64,000 nucleotides of DNA from DATKWD01 sp963704815 (GTDB taxonomy: Bacteria; Actinomycetota; Acidimicrobiia; Acidimicrobiales; Salinilacustritrichaceae): assembly GCA_963704815.1 (NCBI GenBank), contig CAVPHU010000001.1, positions 310,001-374,000 on the forward strand. The letters are read 5' to 3'. This document shows positions 6,922-16,384 of the stretch, one piece after another. Under the pieces are notes generated by a model. It was not told where the DNA came from. It did no database searches and saw only the letters and a program-made list of their open reading frames with translations. Both the position numbers and the translations under genes were made by a program. How positions within the stretch are numbered: position 1 is the first letter of the stretch; each line of letters begins with the position of its first letter.

Positions 6922-8475
6922 GTGGAAGAGCTCGGATTCTGGAAGCGGGCCGAGATCGATCCGGACCGGCTGGCCCTGATCGACATCGACGAGACCGAGG
7001 TCACCGCCGGTGAACTGCTGGCGGCCGCCAACCGGATCGCCAACGGTCTCGACGCCATCGGCGTGGGCAAGGACGACACCGTCGCGGTCGTCATGCCCAA
7101 CAGCCGGGCCATGTACGAGATCTACCTGGCGGCCATGCAGATCGGCGTCTACCTCACCCCGATCAACCATCACCTCGTCGGACCCGAGATCGCCTACATC
7201 GTCGAGGACTCCGACGCGAAGGTGCTCATCGGACACGAGCGCTTCGCCGACGCCCTGGTCGCCACGGCCGAACTGATCAGCCTGCCTGCCGACCGTTGCT
7301 TCGCCGTCGGCGATGTCGAGGGGTTCCGCCCGTTCACCGAGCTGACCGAGGGTCGACCCGACACCGCACCGGTCGAACGGGTCTCGGGTGCGGCCATGCA
7401 CTACACGTCGGGAACCACCGGCAAGCCCAAGGGCGTGAAGCGTGGCCGCGCCGACGCCGACCCCAGCGACATGGGCGCCATGTTCGCCATGTTCCTGATG
7501 ATGTTCGGCATCCAGCCCGAGGACGACAACGTCCACATCGTCGGCTCGCCGCTCTATCACACCGCCGTGCTCATGTGGTCGAGCAGCTCGCTGCACCTCG
7601 GCCATCCGGTGGTGTTGATGGACAAGTGGGAGGGCGAGCGCATGCTCGAACTGATCGACCGCTACCGGGTCACCACCTCACACATGGTCCCCACCCAGTT
7701 CCATCGCATGCTGGCGCTCCCCGAGGAGGTCCGGTCGAAGTACGACGTCTCGTCCACGCGGGTGATGGTGCATGCCGCGGCGCCGTGCCCGGTGCCCGTC
7801 AAGCAGCAGATGCTCGACTGGTGGGGCGACTCGATCCACGAGTACTACGCCGCGACCGAAGGTGGGGGAACGATCGTCACTCCCCAGCAGTGGCGGGCAC
7901 GGCCGGGCACGGTGGGCCAGGCCTGGGCCGGGTCCGCTGTGGTGATCCGCGACGACGACGGCAACGAATTGCCCACCGGCGAGGTCGGCACGATCTGGAT
8001 GGCGATGGGCCAGGCGGCCTTCGAATACAAGGACGATCCGGAGAAGACCGCGGCGTCGCAGGACGCCGACGGGTTCTTCACCGTGGGCGACGTGGGGTAC
8101 CTGGACGAGGAGGGCTATCTGTTCCTGTCCGACCGCAAGATCGACATGATCATCAGTGGCGGAGTGAACATCTATCCGTCCGAGATCGAGTCGGCGTTCC
8201 TGTCGAACCCCGAGATCGGTGACGTCGCCGTGTTCGGCGTCCCCAACGAAGACTGGGGCGAGGAGGTCAAGGCCGTCATCGAGCCGGCGGCCGGCATCGA
8301 GGCCGGCGATGAGCTCGAAGCCCGGCTGCGCGCGTGGGCCGAGGAGAACCTGGCGAGCTACAAGCGCCCGCGGACCTACGACTTCACCGACGAGATGCCA
8401 CGCGATCCGAGCGGCAAGCTCTACAAGCGCAAGCTGCGCGACCCTTACTGGGAAGGCCGCGACCGGTCGATCTGA
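6922..8475 (+). CDS. Acyl-CoA synthetase (AMP-forming, FadD family)
   Basis: 517 residues if GTG 6922 is the start, chosen because AGGAG at 6909-6913 is 8 nt upstream; GTG 6913 is in frame but sits on that motif. AMP-binding motif YTSGTTGKPKG, the EYYAATEGGG motif, the hinge LSDRKIDMIISGGVNIYPSEIE and the catalytic Lys region RDPSGKLYKRK are all present. It activates a carboxylic acid to its CoA ester through an acyl-AMP intermediate. The operator at 6880 should control it. Confidence 0.88.
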   Translation: MEELGFWKRAEIDPDRLALIDIDETEVTAGELLAAANRIANGLDAIGVGKDDTVAVVMPNSRAMYEIYLAAMQIGVYLTPINHHLVGPEIAYIVEDSDAKVLIGHERFADALVATAELISLPADRCFAVGDVEGFRPFTELTEGRPDTAPVERVSGAAMHYTSGTTGKPKGVKRGRADADPSDMGAMFAMFLMMFGIQPEDDNVHIVGSPLYHTAVLMWSSSSLHLGHPVVLMDKWEGERMLELIDRYRVTTSHMVPTQFHRMLALPEEVRSKYDVSSTRVMVHAAAPCPVPVKQQMLDWWGDSIHEYYAATEGGGTIVTPQQWRARPGTVGQAWAGSAVVIRDDDGNELPTGEVGTIWMAMGQAAFEYKDDPEKTAASQDADGFFTVGDVGYLDEEGYLFLSDRKIDMIISGGVNIYPSEIESAFLSNPEIGDVAVFGVPNEDWGEEVKAVIEPAAGIEAGDELEARLRAWAEENLASYKRPRTYDFTDEMPRDPSGKLYKRKLRDPYWEGRDRSI

Positions 8476-8483
8476 GACTCAGA
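8471..8483. other. 13-bp perfect palindrome holding both stop codons of convergent genes
   Basis: TCTGAGACTCAGA contains the TGA of the acyl-CoA synthetase on the plus strand and the TGA of the cold-shock gene on the minus strand. It could form only a short hairpin (5-bp stem, 3-nt loop) and has no T run, so calling it a bidirectional terminator is weak. Confidence 0.3.
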
Positions 8484-8679
8484 CGGGACGGACGTTCTGG
8501 GCTTCCTCGCCCTTGCGTCCCGGGGCGACGTCGAACTCGACCTGCTGCCCCTCGTCGAGGGTCTTGTACCCCTGGACGTCGATGTTCGAGTAGTGCACGA
8601 ACACGTCGTCCGCGCCTTCTCGACTGATGAAGCCATAGCCCTTCTCGTTGTTGAAGAACTTGACGGTACCGGTAGCCAC
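8479..8679 (-). CDS. cspA: Cold-shock protein (CspA family)
   Basis: 66 residues from GTG 8679 (VATGTVKFFNNEKGYGFI). RNP1-like KGYGFI and RNP2-like VFVHYS motifs mark a single cold-shock domain that binds single-stranded nucleic acid and melts RNA structure. Length is standard. It is monocistronic, convergent with the acyl-CoA synthetase gene. Confidence 0.93.
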   Translation of the reverse strand: MATGTVKFFNNEKGYGFISREGADDVFVHYSNIDVQGYKTLDEGQQVEFDVAPGRKGEEAQNVRPV

Positions 8680-8735
8680 TTGCTTGCTCTTTTCATTTGC
8701 GGATCGGACCCCTTCGGCCCAATTCGCCGAAAACA

Positions 8736-9323
8736 CTAGCCCTTCGGAATGAGCAGCGTGGCCGCGACGCCGACCTCCGATGCCACCCAGTCGAGGTCGC
8801 GGATCCCGTTGGCCCACACGATCAGACAGCTGAACCAGACGTGGCCGAGGACGCGGGTCACGTCGGCACGAACGTCGGGATCGGTCCCGGGAGGGAACGC
8901 GTCGGCGAGCATGCGGATCATCACCTCGGTGGTGCGGGCCTGCTCGAGCCCGGCCGCCTGGTCACCGGAGGTCTGGGCCGCGATCACCGCAGCCGCCAGG
9001 TCGGGGTGATCACCCAGGGCCTTGAGCGCCCGACCCAGGACGTCGGTGACCCGCTCGGCCGGCGTGTCGCCTCGCGGCGGTCGTCGGCCCACTTGTCGTT
9101 CGAGATCCTCGACCCACTCGATCATCGCCGCGGCGAGCAGGTGATCCTTCGAGGAGAAGTAGCGGTAGATGGTTCCGAGCGCGACCCCGGCCTGCGCCGC
9201 GACGTCGCGCATCTGGACCGCTTCGTAGCCGCCGTCGGCCGCCAACTCGAGGGCTGCCAGCACGACACGCTGGCGGCGGGCGGCTTGGCGATCGGTCAGC
9301 GTGCTGCCCGCGATGGTGGCCAT
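8736..9323 (-). CDS. TetR-family regulator, KstR-like
   Basis: 195 residues. The N-terminal helix-turn-helix is clear (MRDVAAQAGVALGTIYRYFSSK at about 38-59). This segment and the general length resemble KstR, the sterol-catabolism repressor of mycobacteria, though this is judged by eye. It is divergent from the FadD19-like ligase gene across a 40-bp gap, so it probably controls that gene and itself. No TGAC-N5-GTCA site is seen in this gap, so whether it binds those sites is uncertain. Confidence 0.82.
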   Translation of the reverse strand: MATIAGSTLTDRQAARRQRVVLAALELAADGGYEAVQMRDVAAQAGVALGTIYRYFSSKDHLLAAAMIEWVEDLERQVGRRPPRGDTPAERVTDVLGRALKALGDHPDLAAAVIAAQTSGDQAAGLEQARTTEVMIRMLADAFPPGTDPDVRADVTRVLGHVWFSCLIVWANGIRDLDWVASEVGVAATLLIPKG

Positions 9324-9363
9324 CGCAGTCGATCCTACGTGCCGGCCGATATCGTCCGCCCCG

Positions 9364-10983
9364 ATGGCCTACAACATCGCTGACCTGTTCGAACACGCGG
9401 TCGACGTCGTGCCCGATCGCACGGCGATCATCGTCGACGGCGTGACTCGGACCTATGCCGAACTCGAGGCTGCCAGCAATCGCATGGCGGCCAACCTCAC
9501 CGCGGCAGGTCTCGGTCCCGGTGACCACGTGGGCATCTACGGCCCGAACTCGGTCGAGTGGATGGAGACGATGCTCGGCACGTTCAAGATCCGTGCGGTG
9601 CCGATCAACGTCAACTACCGCTACGTGACCGACGAGCTCACCTACCTGTTCGACAACGCCGACCTGGCGGGGCTCGTCTTCGATGCCGAGTTCGCCGAGC
9701 GGGTGCGTGAGGTGCGTGACGCGTGTCCGAAGTTGCGCCACCTGGTGCACATCGGGGGCGCGAACGAGCACACCGAGGCCCTGGGCGCCGTCGACTACCT
9801 CGACGCTCTCGCCGCCCAGTCAGCCGACCGAGTGCCACGCGACCGTTCTCCTGACGACCTCTACGTGCTCTACACGGGGGGCACGACCGGGTTCCCGAAG
9901 GGGGTCATGTGGCGCCAGGAGGACGTCTTCTACGCGCTCGGTGGCGGCATCGACGCCCTGACCAACCAGCCGGTGACCTCGGAGTTCGATCTGGCCCGCA
10001 AGGCCGAGACGAGCCCTTCCGGCATCGTCAGCTTCGCGCTCGCCCCCCTCATGCACGGCGCCGCCCAGTGGAACGTGCTGCGGTTCCTCTTCGAGGGTGG
10101 GACCACGGTCATGCAGCGCCAGTTCGATCCCGTCGCGACCTGGTACGCCATCGCCGAACACGGTGTGAACACCATCATGATCACCGGCGATGCCATGGGC
10201 CGGCCGATCATCGAGGCCTACGAGCAGATCGACGACGATCTCGACCTGTCCTCCTGGTTCGGTCTGGCGAGCAGCGCGGCCGTCTTCTCGCCCACGGTGA
10301 AGGATCGGTTCCTCGACCACTTCCCGAACCTGATGATCATCGACGCCATCGGCTCGACCGAGACCGGGTCCAACGGCATGATCACCATGGGCAAGGGCGA
10401 GACGGCCATGACGGGCGGCGGCCCGACGGTGAGGCCCGGCAAGGACGCCACGGTCGTCGACGACGACCTGCAACCGGTCGAGCCGGGCTCGGGCGTCATC
10501 GGCCGCCTGGCCCGAACCGGCAACGTGCCGTTGGGCTACTACAAGGATCCCGAGAAGTCGGCCGAAGTCTTCGTCTCGGCACCCGACGGGTCCCGCATGG
10601 TGTTGGCCGGCGACAACGCCCTTCGCGAGGCCGACGGCTCCATCACCCTGCTCGGACGCGGCTCACAGTGCATCAACTCCGGCGGAGAGAAGATCTTCCC
10701 CGAAGAGGTCGAACAGGCCCTCAAGGCCCACCCCGACGTGTTCGACGCCATCGTCGTCGGTGTCCCCGACGAACGATGGGGCCAGCGGGTCGCGGCGGTC
10801 GTCCAGCCTCGCGTGGGAGCCGCGCCGACGTTGGACGATCTCGATCCACACTGCCGGGAGCACGTGGCCGGCTACAAGGTTCCGCGGGAGCTCCATCTGG
10901 TGTCCACCGTGATGCGCTCACCGAGCGGCAAACCCGACTATCCGTGGGCCAAGAAGGTCGCCACCGGCGAGATCGGCGTCTGA
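9364..10983 (+). CDS. Acyl-CoA ligase resembling steroid ligases FadD19/FadD17
   Basis: 539 residues from ATG 9364 (MAYNIADLFEHAVDVVPDR). The ATP-binding motif LYTGGTTGFPKGVMWRQED and the following FYALGGGID are characteristic of the C24/C26 steroid-acid CoA ligase subgroup as I know it. The C-terminal hinge GRGSQCINSGGEKIFPEEVE and SPSGKPDY catalytic Lys are present. It should activate a sterol side-chain acid or another branched acid. The gene has no obvious Shine-Dalgarno and faces the KstR-like regulator. Confidence 0.85.
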   Translation: MAYNIADLFEHAVDVVPDRTAIIVDGVTRTYAELEAASNRMAANLTAAGLGPGDHVGIYGPNSVEWMETMLGTFKIRAVPINVNYRYVTDELTYLFDNADLAGLVFDAEFAERVREVRDACPKLRHLVHIGGANEHTEALGAVDYLDALAAQSADRVPRDRSPDDLYVLYTGGTTGFPKGVMWRQEDVFYALGGGIDALTNQPVTSEFDLARKAETSPSGIVSFALAPLMHGAAQWNVLRFLFEGGTTVMQRQFDPVATWYAIAEHGVNTIMITGDAMGRPIIEAYEQIDDDLDLSSWFGLASSAAVFSPTVKDRFLDHFPNLMIIDAIGSTETGSNGMITMGKGETAMTGGGPTVRPGKDATVVDDDLQPVEPGSGVIGRLARTGNVPLGYYKDPEKSAEVFVSAPDGSRMVLAGDNALREADGSITLLGRGSQCINSGGEKIFPEEVEQALKAHPDVFDAIVVGVPDERWGQRVAAVVQPRVGAAPTLDDLDPHCREHVAGYKVPRELHLVSTVMRSPSGKPDYPWAKKVATGEIGV

Positions 10984-10991
10984 ACCCGTCC

Positions 10992-12089
10992 TCAGGAGCG
11001 CGCGGTGGTCCAGTCGGTGACGAGATCGGCGGCCGCGTCGGGGCCGACGTCCTCGAAGTAGTGGGCGCCGGGGAGGAACTCGAGCGTCGTGTCGTCGCCG
11101 CCGAGCGCCCGCTCGATGGCTCGGGCATCGGACGGGAACACCCCCTGGTCACCCATCGACTGCACGACCAGGGACGGCACGGTGATGCGCTGGAGGTTGG
11201 GCGCCCCCACACACTGCGACTCTCGCAGGCTCCACATCGACAACCACGACCGCAGGGTGCAGGTGGCGGCGAGACCCATCGGGATCCGGTTGGCCCGAGC
11301 AGGGTCGCCGGCGTAACAGCCGACCTCGCGCTCTGACGGATCGAGGGTGAGATCGACGAACCGGGGGTCGGCCCACGCGCGGTTGACCGAGAACGTGCGG
11401 TCCCAGATGCCCGCCCCGCCCAGGCGAGCCAGTTCGCTGATCGCCCACTCGGTGATCCGGTGGTTCCTGGCCCGCTGCGCCGCCCGGTAGGTCGCGACGA
11501 ACTCGGTGTCGAGCGGCGGCGTGCGGGCGAACAGGTCGAGGTCGGAGTCGGTGGGAACCGGATCGGTCTCGTCGGTGACCGCGGGATCGAGCCAGGAGGT
11601 GAGCACGTCCGGCCGGCCCGGGTGGGAGTTCAGCGAGACGTACAGATCGGCGGGGGGCAACGACCGCGCGGCCTCGGGCAGTTCGAGGTCTCGGCTGGCA
11701 TCGAGGTGCGGGTCGGTGGCTTGGGACTGATAGGCGGCCATGAGCGATCCGCCACCCGAGTTCCCCAGGATCACGACGACCTCGGCGCCGGCCACCTCCC
11801 GAAGCCAGCGGACGCCGACCCCGAGGTCGACCAGCGCCTGTTCGAGCAGGAAGTAGGGCCCGTGACCGCGGAATCGCGTGTTCCACCCGAGGAACCCGAA
11901 CCCGCGCTCGGCCAGCGGAGCGGCCAGGTAGTGCTCGGAGAAGTCGACCTCGTAGTGGGTGGCGATGAACGCGACAGGTGGAGTGCTGCCGGCGGCGTAG
12001 TGGTAGAGGCCCTGACACGGATGGCTCCCGTGGCCGGCCCGGTGCGAGGTCGGCGCGTCGAGACCGACCCACCGCTTCAGGACCGTCAT
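10992..12089 (-). CDS. Alpha/beta hydrolase fold protein
   Basis: 365 residues. The nucleophile elbow is GNSGGG at about residues 110-115, with a late GAHYFEDVG that supplies the likely catalytic His. There is no signal peptide. The gene begins a run of minus-strand catabolic genes next to a hydroxysteroid-dehydrogenase-like gene. It probably hydrolyses an ester, lactone or thioester in the same pathway; the substrate is unknown. Confidence 0.7.
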   Translation of the reverse strand: MTVLKRWVGLDAPTSHRAGHGSHPCQGLYHYAAGSTPPVAFIATHYEVDFSEHYLAAPLAERGFGFLGWNTRFRGHGPYFLLEQALVDLGVGVRWLREVAGAEVVVILGNSGGGSLMAAYQSQATDPHLDASRDLELPEAARSLPPADLYVSLNSHPGRPDVLTSWLDPAVTDETDPVPTDSDLDLFARTPPLDTEFVATYRAAQRARNHRITEWAISELARLGGAGIWDRTFSVNRAWADPRFVDLTLDPSEREVGCYAGDPARANRIPMGLAATCTLRSWLSMWSLRESQCVGAPNLQRITVPSLVVQSMGDQGVFPSDARAIERALGGDDTTLEFLPGAHYFEDVGPDAAADLVTDWTTARS

Positions 12090-12098
12090 CGGCCGCCC

Positions 12099-12854
12099 TC
12101 AGACGTGGTGCGGTCGGGCATCGGCATCGATGCCCGCATCGCAGAACAGGATCGATCCATGGACGTAGCTGGCATCCGGGCCGAGCAGGAACGCCACGAC
12201 GCCGGCGATCTCGTCGGGACGGCCGGTGCGACCGAGCGGGATCGGCAGCGCATCGACGAACTCACCGAACACCGGGTCGTCTCGGCTGGCCTGCAGCAGC
12301 GGCGTTTCGATGGGGCCCGGGGCCACCGCGTTGAGCCGGACGCCGTGCTGGCCCCACGCCGACGCCTGCAGGCGAACCCAGGTGCCGAGCCCGAGCTTGC
12401 TCATGGCGTAGGTCACCGGGCCCACCTCGTCGCGCAGGGCGGCGACCGCAGCGTCCTCGTCGCCGGCGAGCATGGCGTCGATCGAGGTGTGGTCGTCGAT
12501 CGCGGCCAGCCCGACGGAGTTGGAGCAGAAGGCCACGGCCGACCCCTCGCGGTCGATGAAGGGGAGGACGCCGGACAACGTCGCGACCGCCCCGAAGTAG
12601 TTGACCCGCACGATGAGCTCGTTGGGGCTCTCGTGCCCCACCCCGGCACACGCCACGAAGCCGGCCAGCTTCCCGCCGGCGGCGTTGACGACACCGTCGA
12701 CGGCCGTGGTGCAGCCCTGCGACGTCGAGAGGTCGGCCACGACGTCGGCGTCGGCCAGGTCGACGCCGATCGCCTCGTGGCCGTCGGCCTGCAGGCGACG
12801 GACCACCGCCGCACCCAACCCCGAGGCCGAGCCCGTGACTCCGTAGATCCCCAT
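12099..12854 (-). CDS. Short-chain dehydrogenase resembling 3-alpha-hydroxysteroid dehydrogenase
   Basis: 251 residues from ATG 12854. The cofactor motif is TGSASGLG (residues 7-14), with GVDLADADVVADLSTSQG preferring NAD by its Asp. The active site Y-A-M-S-K fits YxxxK. The stretch APGPIETPLLQASRDDP and the end SYVHGSILFCDAGIDA resemble Comamonas HsdA as remembered. It would interconvert 3-alpha-hydroxy and 3-keto steroids. The neighbours (steroid-type ligase, KstR-like regulator) agree with that. Confidence 0.78.
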   Translation of the reverse strand: MGIYGVTGSASGLGAAVVRRLQADGHEAIGVDLADADVVADLSTSQGCTTAVDGVVNAAGGKLAGFVACAGVGHESPNELIVRVNYFGAVATLSGVLPFIDREGSAVAFCSNSVGLAAIDDHTSIDAMLAGDEDAAVAALRDEVGPVTYAMSKLGLGTWVRLQASAWGQHGVRLNAVAPGPIETPLLQASRDDPVFGEFVDALPIPLGRTGRPDEIAGVVAFLLGPDASYVHGSILFCDAGIDADARPHHV

Positions 12855-12883
12855 CTGGTTCGACCGTACCGGTTGGGATGGCC

Positions 12884-13993
12884 TCAGCCGCCAACGCCGG
12901 CGGGCGCTGCGGCGAGCGAGGCGCCGAGGTCGACCAACGAACGGTTTGCTCCGCCCAGGTGGAGCTCGAGCTCCTTCGCCCACCGGAAGTAGCGGTGCTG
13001 GGGGTAGTCGGTGTCGACGCCGATGCCGCCGTGCACGTGCTGGGTGGCGTGGACGACCCGCTGCCCGCCCTCGGCCGCCCAGAAGCAGGCGCCGCTGAGC
13101 TGGCGATCGAGGTCGTGGCCGGCGTCGGCCAGCCACGCGACCTGGCGGCTCGTCAGCTCGATGGCCTGCCCGTCGATGTAGGCGTCGGCCAGCCGATGGG
13201 CCACGGCCTGGAACGTGCCGATCTTCGAGCCGAACTGCTCTCGCTCGGAGGTGTACGCGGCCGCGAGGGCGAGCGTCCCCTGGCACACGCCGGCCATGGC
13301 ACGACAAGTCAGGATGCGTGACCGGTCGACGAGACGGTCGATGGTGTCGCCACGGCCCAGCTTCGCCGCTCCCACCACGACGACATCGTCGAACCGGAGA
13401 TTGGCCGCCGGCAGCAGCGCCGTGGTGGCAACCGGCTCGCGGGAGAGCCCCGGTGCATCGACGGCAATGGAGACCAACACTCGGTCGCCGCCTTCGATCG
13501 ACGCCGGAACCACGAACTGCTGCGCGATCGCCCCGAAGGGAACCGCGAGCACCTCGCCGGTGATGCGGACGCCGTCGCCGGACTCGGTGGCGACGACCAT
13601 GGGATGGCGGGCGGTCGCCGGATCGGGTCCGAGATCGAGCGCAGGGACGGCGATGCGGGCTCCGTCGATCACCTCGGCCACGTCGTCGAGCAGCCCGCCG
13701 TCAGCGAGGGCCATGATGGCGGCGACCACCGGCGCGTACGGGACCGCAGCGGTGTGGCGTCCGACCGCGTGGGCGACTTCGCCGGCGGCGAGCAGGCCGA
13801 GGCCTCCCCCGCCGGACGCCTCGGGCGATGCGATGCCGACCAGGCCGGCCTTGGCGAGCTCGGTCCAGGTGTCGGCATCGAAGCTGCTCGCGGCCTCGAC
13901 CTCACGAAGGTGGTCGGGGGTCGAGCGGTCGGACAGGATCGTGATCGCCAGGTCGGCGACCGCCTGATGGGTCTCGTCGAGTTCGAAGTCCAT
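12884..13993 (-). CDS. Acyl-CoA dehydrogenase, small subunit type
   Basis: 369 residues from ATG 13993. The fold shows an N-terminal helical domain, a middle beta domain and C-terminal signatures REQFGSKIGTFQAVAHRLAD and VHGGIGVDTDYPQHRYFRW. It follows a second acyl-CoA dehydrogenase gene by 9 bp. Such pairs form alpha2beta2 enzymes in steroid side-chain oxidation (ChsE1-ChsE2, FadE28-FadE29), where only one subunit carries the catalytic base. That makes heterotetramer formation likely here. Confidence 0.85.
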   Translation of the reverse strand: MDFELDETHQAVADLAITILSDRSTPDHLREVEAASSFDADTWTELAKAGLVGIASPEASGGGGLGLLAAGEVAHAVGRHTAAVPYAPVVAAIMALADGGLLDDVAEVIDGARIAVPALDLGPDPATARHPMVVATESGDGVRITGEVLAVPFGAIAQQFVVPASIEGGDRVLVSIAVDAPGLSREPVATTALLPAANLRFDDVVVVGAAKLGRGDTIDRLVDRSRILTCRAMAGVCQGTLALAAAYTSEREQFGSKIGTFQAVAHRLADAYIDGQAIELTSRQVAWLADAGHDLDRQLSGACFWAAEGGQRVVHATQHVHGGIGVDTDYPQHRYFRWAKELELHLGGANRSLVDLGASLAAAPAGVGG

Positions 13994-14002
13994 GGCGCCT
14001 CG

Positions 14003-15175
14003 TCAGGTCCGGGGCACCCGGGGCAACCCGAGGCCGAAGAGGGCGACGAGGTCGCGCTGGATCTCGTTGGTCCCGCCGCCGAAGGTCAGGATGAGCACGC
14101 CCTGGTGCCCACGCTCGAGGCGTCCGTTGAGGGCGGCCGCCTCCTCGTCGCGCTGGAGCGCCGCGGTCGGTCCGACGATCTCCATCAGGAGCCGGTAGGC
14201 CTCGGTGTAGAACTCGGTGCTGAACACCTTGGTGCCGCTGGCGTCGGCCGGATTGGCACCGCCGCTGGCCGCGACCTTCCAGTTGATGAGCTTGACGAAC
14301 TCGAGCTTGGCGTGAACCCGGGCCAGGTTCATCTGCACCCACTGTTGGTCGATGACCCGCCGCCCATCGGCGAGTTTGGTGCGTTGGGCCCAGTCGACCA
14401 CGTCGTCGTAGGGCCCTTCGATCATGCCGGGAGGGCCGAGCGAGACCCGCTCGTAGTTGAGCTGGTTGGTGATCAGGTTCCAACCGTGGTGGAGCTCGCC
14501 GATGATGGCGTCGTCGCCGCACCCGCACGTCGTCGTAGAACGTGTTGAACGTGCTGGCGTTCACCATCGTGTTGATCTTGGTCATGCTGAAGCCCGGATC
14601 GGTGGTGGGCACGGCGAAGATGGTGATGCCCTGGTGCTTCGGGGCCTCGGGGTCGGTGCGGGCCGCGAGCCAGATGTAGTCGGCGTAGCTGGCCAGCGAC
14701 GGTGTAGATCTTCTGTCCGTTGATGACCCACTCGTCGCCGTCCTTGACGGCCGTGGTGTGCAGCGAGGCCAGGTCGGTGCCGGCGCTCGGTTCGGTGTAG
14801 CCGATCGAGAAGTGCAGTTCGCCGGCCAGGATCTTGGGCAGGAAGAAGTCGCTTCTGCTCGTCGTTGCCGAACTCCATGATCGTCCGGCCGACGGTGTTG
14901 ATCGACAGGAACGGCAGGGGTGCGCCGGATCGCCAGGCCTCGTCGATGAAGATGAACTGCTCGATCTCGGTTCGTCCCTGGCCGCCGTACTCGGTGGGCC
15001 AGCCGATGCCGAGCCAGCCGTCGCGCCCCATCTTGCGGACCGCTTCCAGGCAGTGAGGGCCGCCGGTGTCGCCCGCTGCGCACTCCTCGGTGACCTCGGG
15101 GGTCATCAGCTCGTGGAAGTACGTGCGGAGCTCGAGGCGGAGCGCCTCCTGCTCGGGGGTGTAGGAGATGAAGAT
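14003..15175 (-). pseudogene. Acyl-CoA dehydrogenase with three frameshifts
   Basis: Joining three frames recovers a near-complete enzyme: LFISYTPEQ-type start, GWPTEYGGQGRTEIEQF, then HFSIGYTEPSAGTDLASLH, SYADYIWLAART, a WNLITNQL segment and FGGGTNEIQRDLVALFG at the end. Each break is repaired by removing one base, near 14852, 14700 and 14517. The N-terminus has no ordinary start codon in frame: ATC at 15175 follows a GGAG motif by 6 nt, or a fourth indel hides the start. The rest is well conserved, so sequencing error is as likely as decay. Partner of the next gene in a probable heterotetramer. Confidence 0.75.
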
Positions 15176-15215
15176 GACCGACTCCGATCGTGCGGGCGAC
15201 GGCCGATCACCGTAG

Positions 15216-15230
15216 CTGACGCCGCGTCAG
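15216..15230. promoter_or_regulatory. Inverted repeat CTGAC-GCCGC-GTCAG, candidate operator
   Basis: 5-bp perfect arms and the same 5-bp spacing as the sites at 3231 and 6880. It lies about 40 bp before the acyl-CoA dehydrogenase pair and overlaps the stop codon of the racemase gene. Confidence 0.6.
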
Positions 15231-16384
15231 ATGTCGCGCGAGGACAGTCCGCCCGAGGCGATGGCCCGGTCGATGACATCGTCGGGGACCCCGGACGCGG
15301 CGAGGACGGCCCGTGCGTCGTCGCCGGCGGCGGTCCGAGGGGCCGAGGGCAGGGGCGGATCGGTCCGGCTGAAGCGCGGCGCCGGCCGGTGCTGCGGCAC
15401 GCCGTCGACCTCGATGACCGAGGATCGGGCACGAATCTGTGGATGGGTGGTGCTCTCGAGGAGCCGGAGGACGGGGGCCACGCAGGCATCGGTGGGGCCG
15501 AACGTCTCGGCCCACTCGTCCCTGCGCCGGGTCAGGATGACCGCGCTGATCGCGTCGCGGAGCTCGGGCCAGGACGCTTCGTCGTACTGACGATCGAGCC
15601 ACGTGGCGGGCAGGTCGAGACCGGCCACGAGCTCGGCGAAAAACTGCGGCTCGATGGCACCCACCGCCACCCATTCGCCGTCGGCACACTGGTAGCAGTC
15701 GTAGAACGGTGCCCCCGAGTCGAGCAGGTTCGTCCCCCGCTCGGCCGAGAAGACCTCCATGGCGTACGCACCGAAGAACGGCGCCATGAGCATCGAGACT
15801 CCGTCCACCATCGCCGCGTCGACGACTTGGCCCTGGCCGCTCGTCGCCCGCTCGACCAGGGCGGCCAGGACACCGGCCACGAGGAGCATCGAGCCACCGC
15901 CGAAGTCGGCCACCAGGTTGAGCGGGGGCGTCGGCGCCTGCCCCTCACGTCCGATGTGGGCGATGGCGCCCGCAGCCGAGGCATAGGTCAGGTCGTGGCC
16001 GGCCCGATCGGCGTACGGGCCGCTCTGGCCCCAGCCGGTCATCCGGCCGTACACGAGGCGAGGGTTGGCGGTGCACAACGAATCGGGCCCGAGGCCGAGT
16101 CGTTCGGCCACCCCGGGCCGGAACCCCTCGACGAACACGTCGGCCCGGGAGGCGAGGTCGGTGACGAGCGCGCGCCCGTCGTCGTCCTTGAGGTCGACGC
16201 CGAGCGTCGGCCGGTTGCGATTGAGCACGTCGTGGGCCGCCGTGGCGGGGTCGATCGGCGAAGCCCCGATGCGGTCGATCCGCACGACGTCGGCCCCCAG
16301 ATCGGCCAGCACCATGCAGGCGAACGGCGCCGGCCCGAGTCCGGCGAGTTCGACGACGAGGTTGCCGGCGAGCGGCCCGCTCAT
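15227..16384 (-). CDS. mcr: Alpha-methylacyl-CoA racemase (CaiB/BaiF family)
   Basis: 385 residues from ATG 16384. It resembles AMACR/Mcr closely: GHDLTYASAAGAIAH with the catalytic His, NLVADFGGG with the catalytic Asp, and the AIEPQFF segment with the partner Glu. These enzymes interconvert 2R and 2S methylacyl-CoA so that beta-oxidation of branched side chains (pristanate, sterol C26 acids) can proceed. Its start overlaps the end of the upstream hydrolase gene (ATGA). A family III CoA transferase role is less likely given these residues. Confidence 0.88.
   Translation of the reverse strand: MSGPLAGNLVVELAGLGPAPFACMVLADLGADVVRIDRIGASPIDPATAAHDVLNRNRPTLGVDLKDDDGRALVTDLASRADVFVEGFRPGVAERLGLGPDSLCTANPRLVYGRMTGWGQSGPYADRAGHDLTYASAAGAIAHIGREGQAPTPPLNLVADFGGGSMLLVAGVLAALVERATSGQGQVVDAAMVDGVSMLMAPFFGAYAMEVFSAERGTNLLDSGAPFYDCYQCADGEWVAVGAIEPQFFAELVAGLDLPATWLDRQYDEASWPELRDAISAVILTRRRDEWAETFGPTDACVAPVLRLLESTTHPQIRARSSVIEVDGVPQHRPAPRFSRTDPPLPSAPRTAAGDDARAVLAASGVPDDVIDRAIASGGLSSRDI

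Noticed and set aside
8471..8483. Palindrome as bidirectional terminator
   Set aside because: The stem is only 5 bp with a 3-nt loop and no T-run. It is mostly the result of two stop codons facing each other.
8736..9363. KstR-like regulator as the owner of the TGAC-N5-GTCA sites
   Set aside because: No such site is present in its own divergent promoter, and the motif differs from KstR boxes, so the link was left open.
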